DNA of 16,156 bases from an uncultured Clostridium sp. (GCA_905199855.1 CAJKHY010000021.1:1-16156), one strand, 5' to 3'. Shown: positions 1 to 7,740, counted from the stretch's first letter. Notes: generated from the letters alone by a model not told the origin. Program-made: numbers and translations.

Positions 1-1
1 A

Positions 2-78
2 TGGTCGGGAAGACAGGATTTGAACCTGCAACCCCTTGGTCCCAAACCAAATGCTCTACCAAGTTGAGCCACTTCCCG
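2..78 (-). tRNA. tRNA-Pro (anticodon UGG)
   Basis: The minus strand folds as a full cloverleaf. The acceptor arm CGGGAAG pairs with CTTCCCG, the discriminator is A, and CCA is encoded in the DNA (complement of 2-4). The anticodon loop reads TTTGGGA, giving UGG, which decodes proline codons. The T arm contains GGTTCAAATCC. It lies four bases downstream of tRNA-Ala and should be transcribed with it from the promoter at 173-201. The tRNA cluster could continue beyond the left edge. Confidence 0.96.
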
Positions 79-82
79 ATCA

Positions 83-159
83 TGGTGGAGAATAAGGGAT
101 TCGAACCCTTGACCCCCTGCGTGCAAGGCAGATGCTCTAGCCAGCTGAGCTAATTCCCC
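83..159 (-). tRNA. tRNA-Ala (anticodon UGC)
   Basis: The minus strand gives a 77-nt tRNA with acceptor arm GGGGAAT/ATTCTCC, discriminator A and encoded CCA. The third acceptor pair is G3:U70, the classic identity element for alanyl-tRNA synthetase. The anticodon loop CTTGCAC gives UGC. It is the first gene after the promoter at 173-201. Confidence 0.97.
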
Positions 160-172
160 ATGACATAAATAG

Positions 173-201
173 ATTATATATAAAAAAAATGTAATTGTCA
201 A
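173..201 (-). promoter_or_regulatory. sigma-A promoter for the tRNA-Ala/tRNA-Pro unit
   Basis: On the minus strand, TTGACA (196-201) and TATAAT (173-178) are separated by exactly 17 bases. Both hexamers match consensus. Expected transcription start is near 166, leaving a leader of only a few bases before the tRNA-Ala 5' end at 159. A second TTGACA lies further out at 209-214 but has no suitably spaced -10. Confidence 0.9.
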
Positions 202-244
202 CACATTTTGTCAAACTTTTTTCTTTTTTTTTATCTAAAATTAC

Positions 245-273
245 TTGTCATTTATATCTTGTGTTGGTATAAT
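245..273 (+). promoter_or_regulatory. promoter of the tsaE operon
   Basis: TTGTCA (245-250), a 17-base spacer and TATAAT (268-273), preceded by TGG, which provides the TGn extended -10. The start would fall near 280, giving a leader of about 16 bases. The ribosome-binding site GAGGTGA (283-289) is six bases from the ATG at 296. It diverges from the tRNA promoter. Confidence 0.88.
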
Positions 274-295
274 TAGATAGACGAGGTGAATAGAA

Positions 296-745
296 ATGGA
301 AGAATATAGAGTTACAACTCATAGTGAAGAAGAAACTGTACAAATAGCACAAAATTTAGAATCAGAGAAATTTCCTAATATGATTATTACTTTAAGTGGT
401 GATTTAGGAAGTGGTAAGACTGTATTTACTAAAGGTATTGCTCATGGACTTGGCATTGATGATATTACTTCTCCTACATTTAATATTATTAAAGAATATG
501 AAGGAGAGTTACCTTTATATCATATGGATGTATATAGATTAGAAGGTAATATTGATAATATTGGTTTAACTGATTATTTTACTAAAGGTGGAGTGGTTGT
601 AATCGAGTGGGCAGATATGATTAAAGATTATTTACCTAATGATAGATTGGATATAAAAATTAAAATAGTAGATGAAAATACTAGAGTATTAATATTTACT
701 CCTCATGGTGAAAAATATGAAAATCTTTGTGAGGCTTGTTTATGA
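296..745 (+). CDS. tsaE: tRNA t6A biosynthesis ATPase TsaE
   Basis: TsaE (YdiB/YjeE family) is the ATPase that acts with TsaB and TsaD to complete threonylcarbamoyl-adenosine (t6A) at position 37 of tRNAs reading ANN codons. The 149-residue protein has a Walker A motif GDLGSGKT at 35-42, the family TSPTF motif at 58-62, HMDVYRL at 76-82 and the conserved EW pair at 104-105, all in the expected order. Length is typical. The ATG is preceded by GAGGTGA at good spacing, shortly after a strong promoter. It is the first gene of an operon and its stop overlaps the next start in ATGA (742-745), which suggests coupled translation. Confidence 0.95.
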   Translation: MEEYRVTTHSEEETVQIAQNLESEKFPNMIITLSGDLGSGKTVFTKGIAHGLGIDDITSPTFNIIKEYEGELPLYHMDVYRLEGNIDNIGLTDYFTKGGVVVIEWADMIKDYLPNDRLDIKIKIVDENTRVLIFTPHGEKYENLCEACL

Positions 746-1383
746 AAATTTTATTTATAGATACATCCTTAAAAGATGTATCTATTGCTACTTATGAGAG
801 TGGCAAAATATTAAGTTTGATAAGTGAATGTATTCCTAATTTGCACTCAATATATACTATTCCATATATAGATAAATGTTTAACAGAATCTAAAATAGAT
901 AAAAAAGAAGTAGAAAAAATAATTGTTATAAATGGTCCAGGTTCTTTTACAGGTATTAGAATTGGTTTAACTATAGCTAAAGTATATAGTTATATTTTAA
1001 ATATTAATGTTGTTTGTGTATCTTCACTAAAGGCATTGGCACTTTCTACAAGTGGTGAATTAATTATATCAGTATTAGATGCTAAAAATGATAATTATTA
1101 TGTTGGTATTTATGATAAGGATTATAATAATTTAGATAAAGAATGTTTTATGAACAAAGAGGAACTTATTAATTTAATTAATAAATATAATCATGTTAAA
1201 CTGGTAAGCAATGAAGATATTAATATTGATAGTTATAGTGTAAATGGTGTAGAGTTAGATATTTTAAATATTATTAATTATTATAAAAATGATATTGGCG
1301 TGAATAATTTTTTAGTTAAACCTAATTATTTGAAAAGGCCTGAAGCTGAGGAAAAAAAAGAAAATGATAAGAGAAATAAGTGA
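742..1383 (+). CDS. tsaB: tRNA t6A biosynthesis protein TsaB
   Basis: TsaB is the non-catalytic partner of TsaD, holding TsaD in the cytosolic complex that transfers threonylcarbamoyl to A37 of tRNA. The start MKILFIDTS is the typical ASKHA beta-strand with Asp, and NGPGSFTGIRIG (64-75) is the family signature shared with TsaD. ATG at 742 is preferred: it forms ATGA with the tsaE stop and lies seven bases after GTGAGG (729-734). An in-frame TTG at 736 would sit almost on that site. At 213 residues it is a little short. The Lys/Glu-rich C-terminus overlaps rimI by 20 bases. Confidence 0.94.
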   Translation: MKILFIDTSLKDVSIATYESGKILSLISECIPNLHSIYTIPYIDKCLTESKIDKKEVEKIIVINGPGSFTGIRIGLTIAKVYSYILNINVVCVSSLKALALSTSGELIISVLDAKNDNYYVGIYDKDYNNLDKECFMNKEELINLINKYNHVKLVSNEDINIDSYSVNGVELDILNIINYYKNDIGVNNFLVKPNYLKRPEAEEKKENDKRNK

Positions 1384-1717
1384 TAAAAAAGATAATCCTT
1401 TTTATTATAGAATAGAATATGTTATTAATAATGAAGTAGTAGGTTATTTGGAATATGCTTTGTTGTATGAAAGAATAGAAATTGAAAATATTTTTGTTTT
1501 AGAGAATTATAGATCTAATGGTATTGGTTCTAAATTAATGGAATATTTAATTGATACTTGTTATGATAAAATGTTAGTAAATATTACTTTAGAAGTGAGA
1601 AGAAGTAATACCATAGCAATTTCTTTATATAAGAAGTATGGTTTTAGTGAAGTTGGAGTAAGGCATAATTATTATGGTAATGAAGATGGTTTACTTATGG
1701 AAAAGAAGGTGTTATAG
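1364..1717 (+). CDS. rimI: GNAT acetyltransferase, RimI-like
   Basis: RimI enzymes transfer acetyl from acetyl-CoA to protein N-termini, in E. coli ribosomal protein bS18. The acetyl-CoA-binding loop is seen as RSNGIGSKLM (50-59, the R/QxxGxG/A motif), followed by LEVRRSNTIAISLYKKYGF (76-94), the typical beta-4/beta-5 region, and NYYGNEDGLLM near the end. At 117 residues it is shorter than most RimI proteins (about 145-160), mainly at the N-terminus. Position between tsaB and tsaD is the same as in Bacillus (ydiB-ydiC-ydiD-tsaD), which supports the name. The true substrate is not shown by sequence. It overlaps tsaB by 20 bases and the tsaD start by one. Confidence 0.85.
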   Translation: MIREISDKKDNPFYYRIEYVINNEVVGYLEYALLYERIEIENIFVLENYRSNGIGSKLMEYLIDTCYDKMLVNITLEVRRSNTIAISLYKKYGFSEVGVRHNYYGNEDGLLMEKKVL

Positions 1718-2724
1718 TGAAAGATATATATTGTTTGGCTATTGAATCATCATGTGATGAAACTAGTATGAGTATTATAAAAAATGGTACTTATGAAGTA
1801 GCTACTGTAGTGTTATCTCAAATAGATATTCATGCTTTATATGGTGGAGTTGTGCCTGAAATAGCTAGTCGAAGTCATTTGGAGAATATTACTATTGTAT
1901 TAGATGAAATTTTAAAAAAGGCTAAGATGAGAATTGAAGATATTGATATTATTGGAGTTACATATGGACCTGGACTGATTGGTTCCTTGCTTGTTGGTTT
2001 AGAATGTGCTAAGACAATTTCTTTAATAACTGGGAAGCCTTTAATACCAGTACATCATATTGCAGGTCATATTTATGCTAATAATTTAGAAAAAAGATTA
2101 GAATTTCCGCTTATAGCTCTTGTAGTAAGTGGAGGTCATACTGATTTGATTTATATGGATAAAGATTATTCTTTTAAAAAGATTGGTTCTACTTTGGATG
2201 ACGCTGTAGGAGAAGCGTATGATAAAGTGGCTAAGATATTAGGCTTAGAATATCCTGGTGGTCCTAGGATAGATAAATTAGCTAAAATAGGTAATGATAG
2301 TTATAATCTACCATATCCACTTGATGATGATAGTTATAATTTTAGTTTTAGTGGCATTAAAAGTGCGACTTTAAATTTAGTACATAATGAAGAGCAAAGA
2401 GGTAATAAGATTATCGTAGAAGATTTGGCTTGCAGTTTTCAAAATAGAGTTGTAACTGTTATTGCCAAAAAAACTTTTAAGGCAATTGAAGAGTACCATG
2501 TTAATAAATTAATTGTTGCTGGTGGTGTTGCGGCAAATTCTGGTTTGCGCGAAAAATTAAGTGAGTTAGCTCATGAAAATAATGTAAATTTGTCAATTCC
2601 TAGAATTAATTATTGTACTGATAATGCAGCAATGATAGGGGTGGCGGCTTATTATGCTTATCAAAATGGAATTATAAGTGATTTATATTTAAATGCTAAG
2701 GCAGTTACTGATTTATATAATTAG
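1717..2724 (+). CDS. tsaD: tRNA N6-adenosine threonylcarbamoyltransferase TsaD
   Basis: TsaD is the catalytic subunit that moves threonylcarbamoyl from its AMP ester to A37 of tRNA. The 335-residue sequence has the ASKHA start LAIESSCDETS (7-17), YGPGLIGSLLVGL (83-95), the metal-binding HHIAGH with H114 and H118, VSGGHTDL, the GVAANSGLR stretch and a C-terminal DNAAMIG whose Asp is the third metal ligand. Length is normal. The start is GTG at 1717, sharing one base with the rimI stop and preceded by AGAAGGTG (1704-1711) at good spacing. TsaC/YwlC, which makes the donor, is not in this window. Confidence 0.97.
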   Translation: MKDIYCLAIESSCDETSMSIIKNGTYEVATVVLSQIDIHALYGGVVPEIASRSHLENITIVLDEILKKAKMRIEDIDIIGVTYGPGLIGSLLVGLECAKTISLITGKPLIPVHHIAGHIYANNLEKRLEFPLIALVVSGGHTDLIYMDKDYSFKKIGSTLDDAVGEAYDKVAKILGLEYPGGPRIDKLAKIGNDSYNLPYPLDDDSYNFSFSGIKSATLNLVHNEEQRGNKIIVEDLACSFQNRVVTVIAKKTFKAIEEYHVNKLIVAGGVAANSGLREKLSELAHENNVNLSIPRINYCTDNAAMIGVAAYYAYQNGIISDLYLNAKAVTDLYN

Positions 2725-2732
2725 GAGGTTTT

Positions 2733-3695
2733 ATGGGAATATTTAATAAAATAAAAAATATTTTTACTAAATCTAATGATGTAGAAGTATATGATAAGGG
2801 TTTAGAGAAAACTAGACGTGAATTTGTATCTAAATTAGGTAATTTAAGTAAGAAGTATAAGTTTGTTAATGAAGATTATTTTGAGGAATTAGAAGATATT
2901 TTAATTATGGCTGATATTGGAATTAATACGGTTTTAAAATTTGTTGATTTACTTAAAAAGAGAGTTAAGCAAGAAAATATTAAGGATACTGATTATTTAA
3001 AAGAAGTTATTGTTGATGAATTATTTATTATGTATGTAAATGATAGTATAGTTGATTCTAAGATTCATGAAAGCAATAATGGACCTACAGTTATATTATT
3101 TATAGGAGTTAATGGTGTTGGAAAGACTACTACAATTGGGAAAATAGCTTATAAATATAAACAAAATGGTAAGAAAGTTATGTTAATTGCAGGTGATACT
3201 TTTCGTGCTGGGGCTTGTGAACAACTAGAAGAATGGGCTAATCGTATAGGCGTAACCATGGTAACTAATAATTCTAATGATCCTTCTAGTGTGATATTTG
3301 ATGGTTTAGATAAAGCAATATTAGAAAACTATGATATTGTTTTAATTGATACAGCAGGAAGGTTACAAAATAAGGTTAATTTAATGCAGGAACTTGCTAA
3401 AATTAATAAAGTAATTAAGAGTAAGATAGAAGATGCTCCTCATGAAACTTTATTAGTAATAGATGCTACGACTGGACAAAATGGTATTAGTCAGGCAAAA
3501 TCATTTAAGGAGATTACTGATATTACAGGTATTGTTTTAACTAAGTTAGATGGTACTGCTAAAGGAGGAATTGTTTTAGCAATTAAAGAAGAGGTTAATA
3601 TTCCAGTTAAGTTTGTTGGCTTAGGAGAAAAGGAAACGGATTTAGAAATATTTGATATTGAAAAATATATATATGGTTTATTTAAAGATTTGTAG
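2733..3695 (+). CDS. ftsY: signal recognition particle receptor FtsY
   Basis: FtsY is the membrane-associated GTPase that receives ribosome-SRP complexes and, with Ffh, hands nascent membrane proteins to SecYEG. The helical N domain covers about 20-105. The G domain follows with GVNGVGKT (125-132), DTFRAGACEQL (155-165), DTAGR (206-210), TKLDGTAKGG (270-279) and GLGE (296-299). At 320 residues it has only a short N-terminal extension, as in Gram-positive FtsY, not the long acidic A domain of E. coli. AGGAGG overlaps the tsaD stop, so it belongs to the same operon. Joining to the t6A genes is a lineage-specific arrangement. Ffh itself is absent here. Confidence 0.97.
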   Translation: MGIFNKIKNIFTKSNDVEVYDKGLEKTRREFVSKLGNLSKKYKFVNEDYFEELEDILIMADIGINTVLKFVDLLKKRVKQENIKDTDYLKEVIVDELFIMYVNDSIVDSKIHESNNGPTVILFIGVNGVGKTTTIGKIAYKYKQNGKKVMLIAGDTFRAGACEQLEEWANRIGVTMVTNNSNDPSSVIFDGLDKAILENYDIVLIDTAGRLQNKVNLMQELAKINKVIKSKIEDAPHETLLVIDATTGQNGISQAKSFKEITDITGIVLTKLDGTAKGGIVLAIKEEVNIPVKFVGLGEKETDLEIFDIEKYIYGLFKDL

Positions 3696-3704
3696 AGGTT
3701 TTTC

Positions 3705-3998
3705 ATGGGAAAAAGAGAGTATTTAATTATTTTATATGATTTTTATGGTAATTTGTTTAATGAAACACAAAAAACTTATTTTGAGGAATATTATTTCAAT
3801 AATTTATCTTTAGGTGAAATAAGTGAGAATTATAATATTAGTAGAAATGCTATACATAAAACACTTAAACAGATGCAAGAGAAATTATTATATTATGAAG
3901 ATAATTTAAATTTATATCATAAATATATGGACCTTAAAAGTATTATTGAAAAAATAAGTGATATAGATATACAAAATAAGTTAAAAGATTTGTTTTAA
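3705..3998 (+). CDS. ylxM: YlxM/p13-like helix-turn-helix protein (UPF0122)
   Basis: A 97-residue protein of the YlxM family. Members are usually encoded beside ffh or ftsY and are thought to act in the SRP pathway, though their role is poorly defined. A sigma-70-region-4-like helix-turn-helix is visible at about 32-60: NLSLGEISENYNISRNAI followed by a helix rich in Lys and Gln. The upstream part (YDFYGNLFNETQKTYFEEYY) is the usual family N-terminus. GAGG at 3695-3698 overlaps the ftsY stop, so it is the next gene of that operon. The usual partner ffh does not follow. Confidence 0.9.
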   Translation: MGKREYLIILYDFYGNLFNETQKTYFEEYYFNNLSLGEISENYNISRNAIHKTLKQMQEKLLYYEDNLNLYHKYMDLKSIIEKISDIDIQNKLKDLF

Positions 3999-4018
3999 TT
4001 ATTAAATTAGTTTATAAT
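3990..4018 (+). promoter_or_regulatory. predicted promoter of the Clp-like ATPase gene
   Basis: TTGTTT (3990-3995), 17 bases and TATAAT (4013-4018). The -35 lies at the end of ylxM. It would start transcription near 4025, right at the AAGGAG ribosome-binding site (4025-4030) of the following gene, so the leader would be very short. The -10 is perfect and the -35 matches four of six bases. Confidence 0.6.
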
Positions 4019-4037
4019 TATATTAAGGAGAGTTGTT

Positions 4038-4958
4038 ATGATAGAAGAAAATAGTATATTAAAAAGATATGCGGATAATTTAACTGAAGCAGAATATATT
4101 ACTGATCCTGCTATAGCTAGAGATAAAGAGATTAAAGAGGTTATATTAGTATTATTAACTCCTGAAAAATCTGCTGTTTTAGTAGGTAAACCTGGTATTG
4201 GTAAAACGGCTATTGTTGAAGGATTAGCATATCGTATTCAAAGAAATGAAGTACCTGATGCTTTAAAAGGATATCGTATTTTTAGGGTTAATACAACAGC
4301 TTTACTTGGTAATGATAGTGGAGAAAATAGAGTATTAAAATTAGTTCAGGAACTTAAGAGTCAAGAAAAAATTATTCTTTTTATTGATGAGATACATACT
4401 TTAATTGGTAATGATGCTCAAGGAGCATTGGACCTTGCTAATATGTTTAAAGAAGGTTTAAGTCGTGGTACGATTAAGATGATTGGGGCCACTACTACAT
4501 ATGAATATGAAACATATATTTTGACTGATAAGGCTTTTGTTAGAAGGTTTGAAAAAGTCGATGTTGAAGAGCCAACACAAGAGATGTGTGTGCAAATATT
4601 GCTTAAGACATTACCTAAGTTAGAGCATCAAACTGGTGCTAAATTGAATTATACTGATTTTATTAAAGAAAATATAATGAAGTTTATTGTTAATATGACT
4701 AGTGAATATAAAAGGGTATATGAAATATCTTCAAGGTATCCTGATATTTGTTTAGTTATACTTAGGCAGGCTTTTAGTAATTGTATTTATGATAATCAAA
4801 CCAATGTAACTTTTAAGCATATTTATGATGCAATTAGATTTTCTAAAGCAGTATATCCTGATGTTATAAAAAAAGAATTAGTAGTGTTTAAAGAAAAATT
4901 TAAAGATGAATTAAAGGAAGAGAATGTTATTGTTGACATAGATAATTACTTAAAATAA
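4038..4958 (+). CDS. stand-alone AAA+ ATPase resembling the ClpC/ClpB D1 module
   Basis: A 306-residue AAA+ protein whose best resemblance is the first ATPase domain (D1) of ClpC/ClpB. RYADNLTEAEYITDPAIARDKEI (10-32) is the typical entry to D1. Walker A is GKPGIGKT (50-57), Walker B ILFIDEIH (113-120), sensor-1 GATT (150-153), and the arginine finger RRF (169-171) precedes the VEEPT segment. The substrate-recognition N domain, the coiled-coil middle domain, the second ATPase domain and the ClpP-docking loop are all absent. The pore loop, normally around YRGEFE, reads LLGNDSGENRVL (89-100) with no aromatic residue, so ordinary substrate threading is doubtful. It has its own promoter and AAGGAG site. 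Role unknown: it could be a regulatory or assembly ATPase. Confidence 0.85.
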   Translation: MIEENSILKRYADNLTEAEYITDPAIARDKEIKEVILVLLTPEKSAVLVGKPGIGKTAIVEGLAYRIQRNEVPDALKGYRIFRVNTTALLGNDSGENRVLKLVQELKSQEKIILFIDEIHTLIGNDAQGALDLANMFKEGLSRGTIKMIGATTTYEYETYILTDKAFVRRFEKVDVEEPTQEMCVQILLKTLPKLEHQTGAKLNYTDFIKENIMKFIVNMTSEYKRVYEISSRYPDICLVILRQAFSNCIYDNQTNVTFKHIYDAIRFSKAVYPDVIKKELVVFKEKFKDELKEENVIVDIDNYLK

Positions 4959-5039
4959 AGATAATTAAGCATAAAATTATTAATTGTTGCCATAATTAAG
5001 AGTAGAATAACTTCTAAGGGCAAATAAAAAATTAAATTT

Positions 5040-5072
5040 AGTGTAGGAATCATGGTATTGCCTACACTTTTT
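5040..5072 (+). terminator. intrinsic terminator before sufB
   Basis: AGTGTAGG (5040-5047) pairs with CCTACACT (5061-5068), eight perfect pairs, with AAT/ATT able to extend the helix across a bulged G. TTTTTC follows immediately. It should end transcripts from the Clp-like gene about 80 bases after its stop. The rest of this 208-base gap holds no credible gene. Confidence 0.8.
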
Positions 5073-5112
5073 CTTAGAAACTTGTCAATAATTAAAAAAT
5101 AAGTATTTACAT

Positions 5113-5141
5113 TTTACATTATATTAAAATTATTATATAAT
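5113..5141 (+). promoter_or_regulatory. promoter of sufB and the amidase gene
   Basis: TTTACA (5113-5118), 17 bases and TATAAT (5136-5141). Expected start near 5148. The ribosome-binding site AAAGGTGA (5153-5160) lies six bases before the sufB ATG. No operator-like inverted repeat is evident. Confidence 0.85.
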
Positions 5142-5166
5142 AGTATTCAAGCAAAGGTGATTATAC

Positions 5167-6477
5167 ATGAAATTAACAAGTGAAGTTATAGAAAATATTT
5201 CGAGAATAAAAAGAGAACCAAAATTCATGTTAGATTTTCGTTTAAAGGCATTGGAATCTTTTAATAATTGTGATAATCCTAATTTTGGTCCTAAATTGGA
5301 TATTAATTATGATAAAATAACTTATTATAAGGAACGTAAGGGAGATATTACATCTAATTGGAATGATGTTGATAAGGATATTTATAATGAATTTGATAAT
5401 TTAGGTCTTATTAAAGCAGAAAAGAATTATTTGGATGGAATTGGGGCTCAATATGATAGTGAGGTAATATATCATAATATGATTAAGGAGCTTGAAGCAA
5501 AAAATGTTATTTTTTTGGATACAGATACGGCTTTAAAGAGATATCCTGAGTTATTTATGAAGTATTTTAATACGTTAGTAAAATATGATGAGAATAAGTT
5601 TACGGCTTTAAATGGAGCGGTATGGAGTGGAGGTACTTTTATTTATATACCGCCTAATACAAAATTAGATAGACCACTTCAAAGTTATTTTAGAATTAAT
5701 ACAAAGAATATGGGGCAGTTTGAGAGAACTTTGATTATTGTAGATGATAATAGTGAATTACATTATATAGAAGGATGTACCGCGCCTACTTATAGTGAAG
5801 ATTCGCTTCATGCTGCAGTAGTAGAAATATTTGTTGGTAATAATGCGAGGTGTAGATATACGACAATTCAAAATTGGTCTAGTGATGTTTATAATTTGGT
5901 TACTAAAAGAGCTATTGTTTCTAAAGGTGGTTTAATGGAATGGATAGATGGTAATATTGGGGCTAAAGTAAATATGAAGTATCCATGTTGTGTTTTAAAT
6001 GGGGAATATGCAAGGGGGGTATGTATTTCTGTTGCTACGGCTACGAGAGAGCAAATACAAGATGCTGGGGCTAAAATGATACATTTGGCACCTTATACTA
6101 AAAGTACGATAGTTAGTAAGTCAATATGTTCTTTTGGAGGTAATGCAACTTATCGTGGTTTAGTTAAGATAACTGACAAAGCACACCATTCCGTTGCTAA
6201 TGTTAAGTGTGATACTATAATATTAGATAATATTTCAAAAAGTGATACAATACCTACGAATGTTTTAAATAATAATACTTCACTTTTAGAACATGAGGCA
6301 ACAATTTCTAAAATAGGTGAAGATCAGATGTTTTATTTAATGACACGTGGCATTGGTGAGGATAAAGCTAAGGAACTTATTGTTATGGGCTTTGTTAATG
6401 CTTTTCGCGAAGAATTACCAATGGAATATGCTGTTGAACTTAATAGGTTACTCAGTGCAAATATAAGTGGAATGTAA
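5167..6477 (+). CDS. sufB: Fe-S cluster assembly scaffold protein SufB
   Basis: SufB is the scaffold of the SUF system; in the SufBC2D complex it receives sulfur and builds iron-sulfur clusters. The SufB core is clear: VWSGGTFIYIP (152-162), NMGQFERTLIIVDD (181-194), the HYIEGCTAPTYSEDSLH stretch (199-215), YTTIQNWSSDVYNLVTKRA (231-249), QDAGAKM (298-304), TYRGLVK (328-334), HEATISKI and the ending LPMEYAVELNRL. Cys348 aligns with E. coli Cys405, and the EHE triplet (375-377) is present at the same spacing as the functional Glu/His residues of E. coli SufB. At 436 residues it is slightly shorter than the usual 465 or so. sufC, sufD, sufS and sufU, normally adjacent, are not nearby; the gene has its own promoter and is followed after six bases by the amidase gene. 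Confidence 0.95.
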   Translation: MKLTSEVIENISRIKREPKFMLDFRLKALESFNNCDNPNFGPKLDINYDKITYYKERKGDITSNWNDVDKDIYNEFDNLGLIKAEKNYLDGIGAQYDSEVIYHNMIKELEAKNVIFLDTDTALKRYPELFMKYFNTLVKYDENKFTALNGAVWSGGTFIYIPPNTKLDRPLQSYFRINTKNMGQFERTLIIVDDNSELHYIEGCTAPTYSEDSLHAAVVEIFVGNNARCRYTTIQNWSSDVYNLVTKRAIVSKGGLMEWIDGNIGAKVNMKYPCCVLNGEYARGVCISVATATREQIQDAGAKMIHLAPYTKSTIVSKSICSFGGNATYRGLVKITDKAHHSVANVKCDTIILDNISKSDTIPTNVLNNNTSLLEHEATISKIGEDQMFYLMTRGIGEDKAKELIVMGFVNAFREELPMEYAVELNRLLSANISGM

Positions 6478-6483
6478 GGCGAG

Positions 6484-7740
6484 ATGATGAGGAAAATATT
6501 ATTAATTGTTCTTTGTTTACTTATGTGTGGGGCTATTTATTATATATATGAAAGTTATTCAAGTGTTGAAGTGGAAAAAAAGATTCAATTAGATGGCACT
6601 GCTTATATTGAAAAGTATTATGTATATGGTACAAATTTTAATTTAAGTGGTTATTTGGATAATAATGATAATATTAAAGATGTTAAATTAATTTTATATA
6701 ATGATGAGAAAGAAACAGAATTGAATCTTGATTATGAATTAGTTGAGGATAGAATAGTTTTTTCTACTTCTAATTTAATTAATGTGGGTTATTATTTAGA
6801 TAAAACAGAACTTGGAAAAAATTATTTGCTTTTGAAAATAAGCATGGCTGATGAGAGTATGCACTACTACGGGCTAGAGAATAAAAGTGATTATAAGGAA
6901 TTAAAATATTATACTTTATCAAAGATAAATCATGTAATTTTTATTAATAGTGATAATCAATATAATACCTTGATGTTAGATGTAAAAAAAAATAAAGATG
7001 ATAATGTCTATGATATAACAATTGATCCAGGACATGGTGGGAAAGATCCTGGGGCATGTAGTAAGGGTAATTGTGAGAAAAATATTACTTTGGATGTTGC
7101 TACGATGCTTGTTAATAAATTAAATGAGGCAGGTTTGAAGGTTAATTTAACTAGAACTGATAATGATACGGGTATTCCTAATTATAATATGAATGGTATG
7201 TTAGGTAGAGCAGTGATACCAAATGAGAGTAATAGTAAGTATATGTTTTCGATTCATTTAAATAGTCATGTTAATAAAAAGATGCATGGCGTTGAAATAC
7301 TTACTCCTACTAATATTGATTATAGTTTTGCTAAGATGTTTGCCGATAAAATAGTTGAGTATACGGGGACAAGTTATTCAATTAATATGGGTAATAAAAT
7401 GTTCGATGGTGTTTATACAAGAACATTTAATGCAAAAGATATTAAAGAACATATGGAAGAATATAAGGAACTTGCTTATGATGTTAAAGAGGGTACAAGT
7501 TATTATTTTATGATAAGGGAAACAGGTGGTATTTTAACGGGGGCTTATATTGATTCAAGAAATCCTTCGATTGGCGAAAATCCTTATTATAATTCTAATA
7601 AAGGTATTGAATCTTATATTTTAGAATTGGGCTACATAATTAGTAGTGATGATATAAATAATATTTTAAATAATAAAGAAAATTATGTGAATGCTATCTA
7701 TGATAGTATTATGGAAAAATTAAATAGTTATGAAAAATAA
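6484..7740 (+). CDS. membrane-anchored N-acetylmuramoyl-L-alanine amidase (Amidase_3)
   Basis: A predicted zinc amidase cutting the bond between MurNAc and the stem peptide of peptidoglycan. Residues 1-22 (MMRKILLIVLCLLMCGAIYYIY) form a signal anchor. About 30-170 is an unrecognised, probably beta-rich region. The Amidase_3 domain begins at about 177 with the zinc ligands H184 (DPGHGGKDPG), E198 (EKNITLDVA) and H258 (FSIHLNSH), and the catalytic Glu is E381 in YILELGYI. A stretch of about 75 residues between HGVEIL and the final Glu is longer than in minimal enzymes. Two adjacent ATGs (6484, 6487) are possible starts: AAGG at 6476-6479 lies four bases from the first and seven from the second, so the second may be used. 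Cotranscribed with sufB. Confidence 0.92.
   Translation: MMRKILLIVLCLLMCGAIYYIYESYSSVEVEKKIQLDGTAYIEKYYVYGTNFNLSGYLDNNDNIKDVKLILYNDEKETELNLDYELVEDRIVFSTSNLINVGYYLDKTELGKNYLLLKISMADESMHYYGLENKSDYKELKYYTLSKINHVIFINSDNQYNTLMLDVKKNKDDNVYDITIDPGHGGKDPGACSKGNCEKNITLDVATMLVNKLNEAGLKVNLTRTDNDTGIPNYNMNGMLGRAVIPNESNSKYMFSIHLNSHVNKKMHGVEILTPTNIDYSFAKMFADKIVEYTGTSYSINMGNKMFDGVYTRTFNAKDIKEHMEEYKELAYDVKEGTSYYFMIRETGGILTGAYIDSRNPSIGENPYYNSNKGIESYILELGYIISSDDINNILNNKENYVNAIYDSIMEKLNSYEK

Noticed and set aside
2290..2345. Repeated GATAGTTATAAT within tsaD
   Set aside because: It encodes two DSYN segments in a conserved part of the protein and is explained by amino-acid and codon use, not by a separate repeat element.
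3491..3706. Minus-strand open frame of 71 codons across the end of ftsY
   Set aside because: It lies antisense to the strongly conserved G-domain motifs of FtsY, has no family resemblance and is explained by the AT-rich codon pattern of the real gene.
5008..5079. TTCTAAG / CTTAGAA inverted pair around the terminator upstream of sufB
   Set aside because: The arms are seven bases, far apart and flanked by mismatches; in AT-rich sequence this is expected by chance and does not make a convincing operator.
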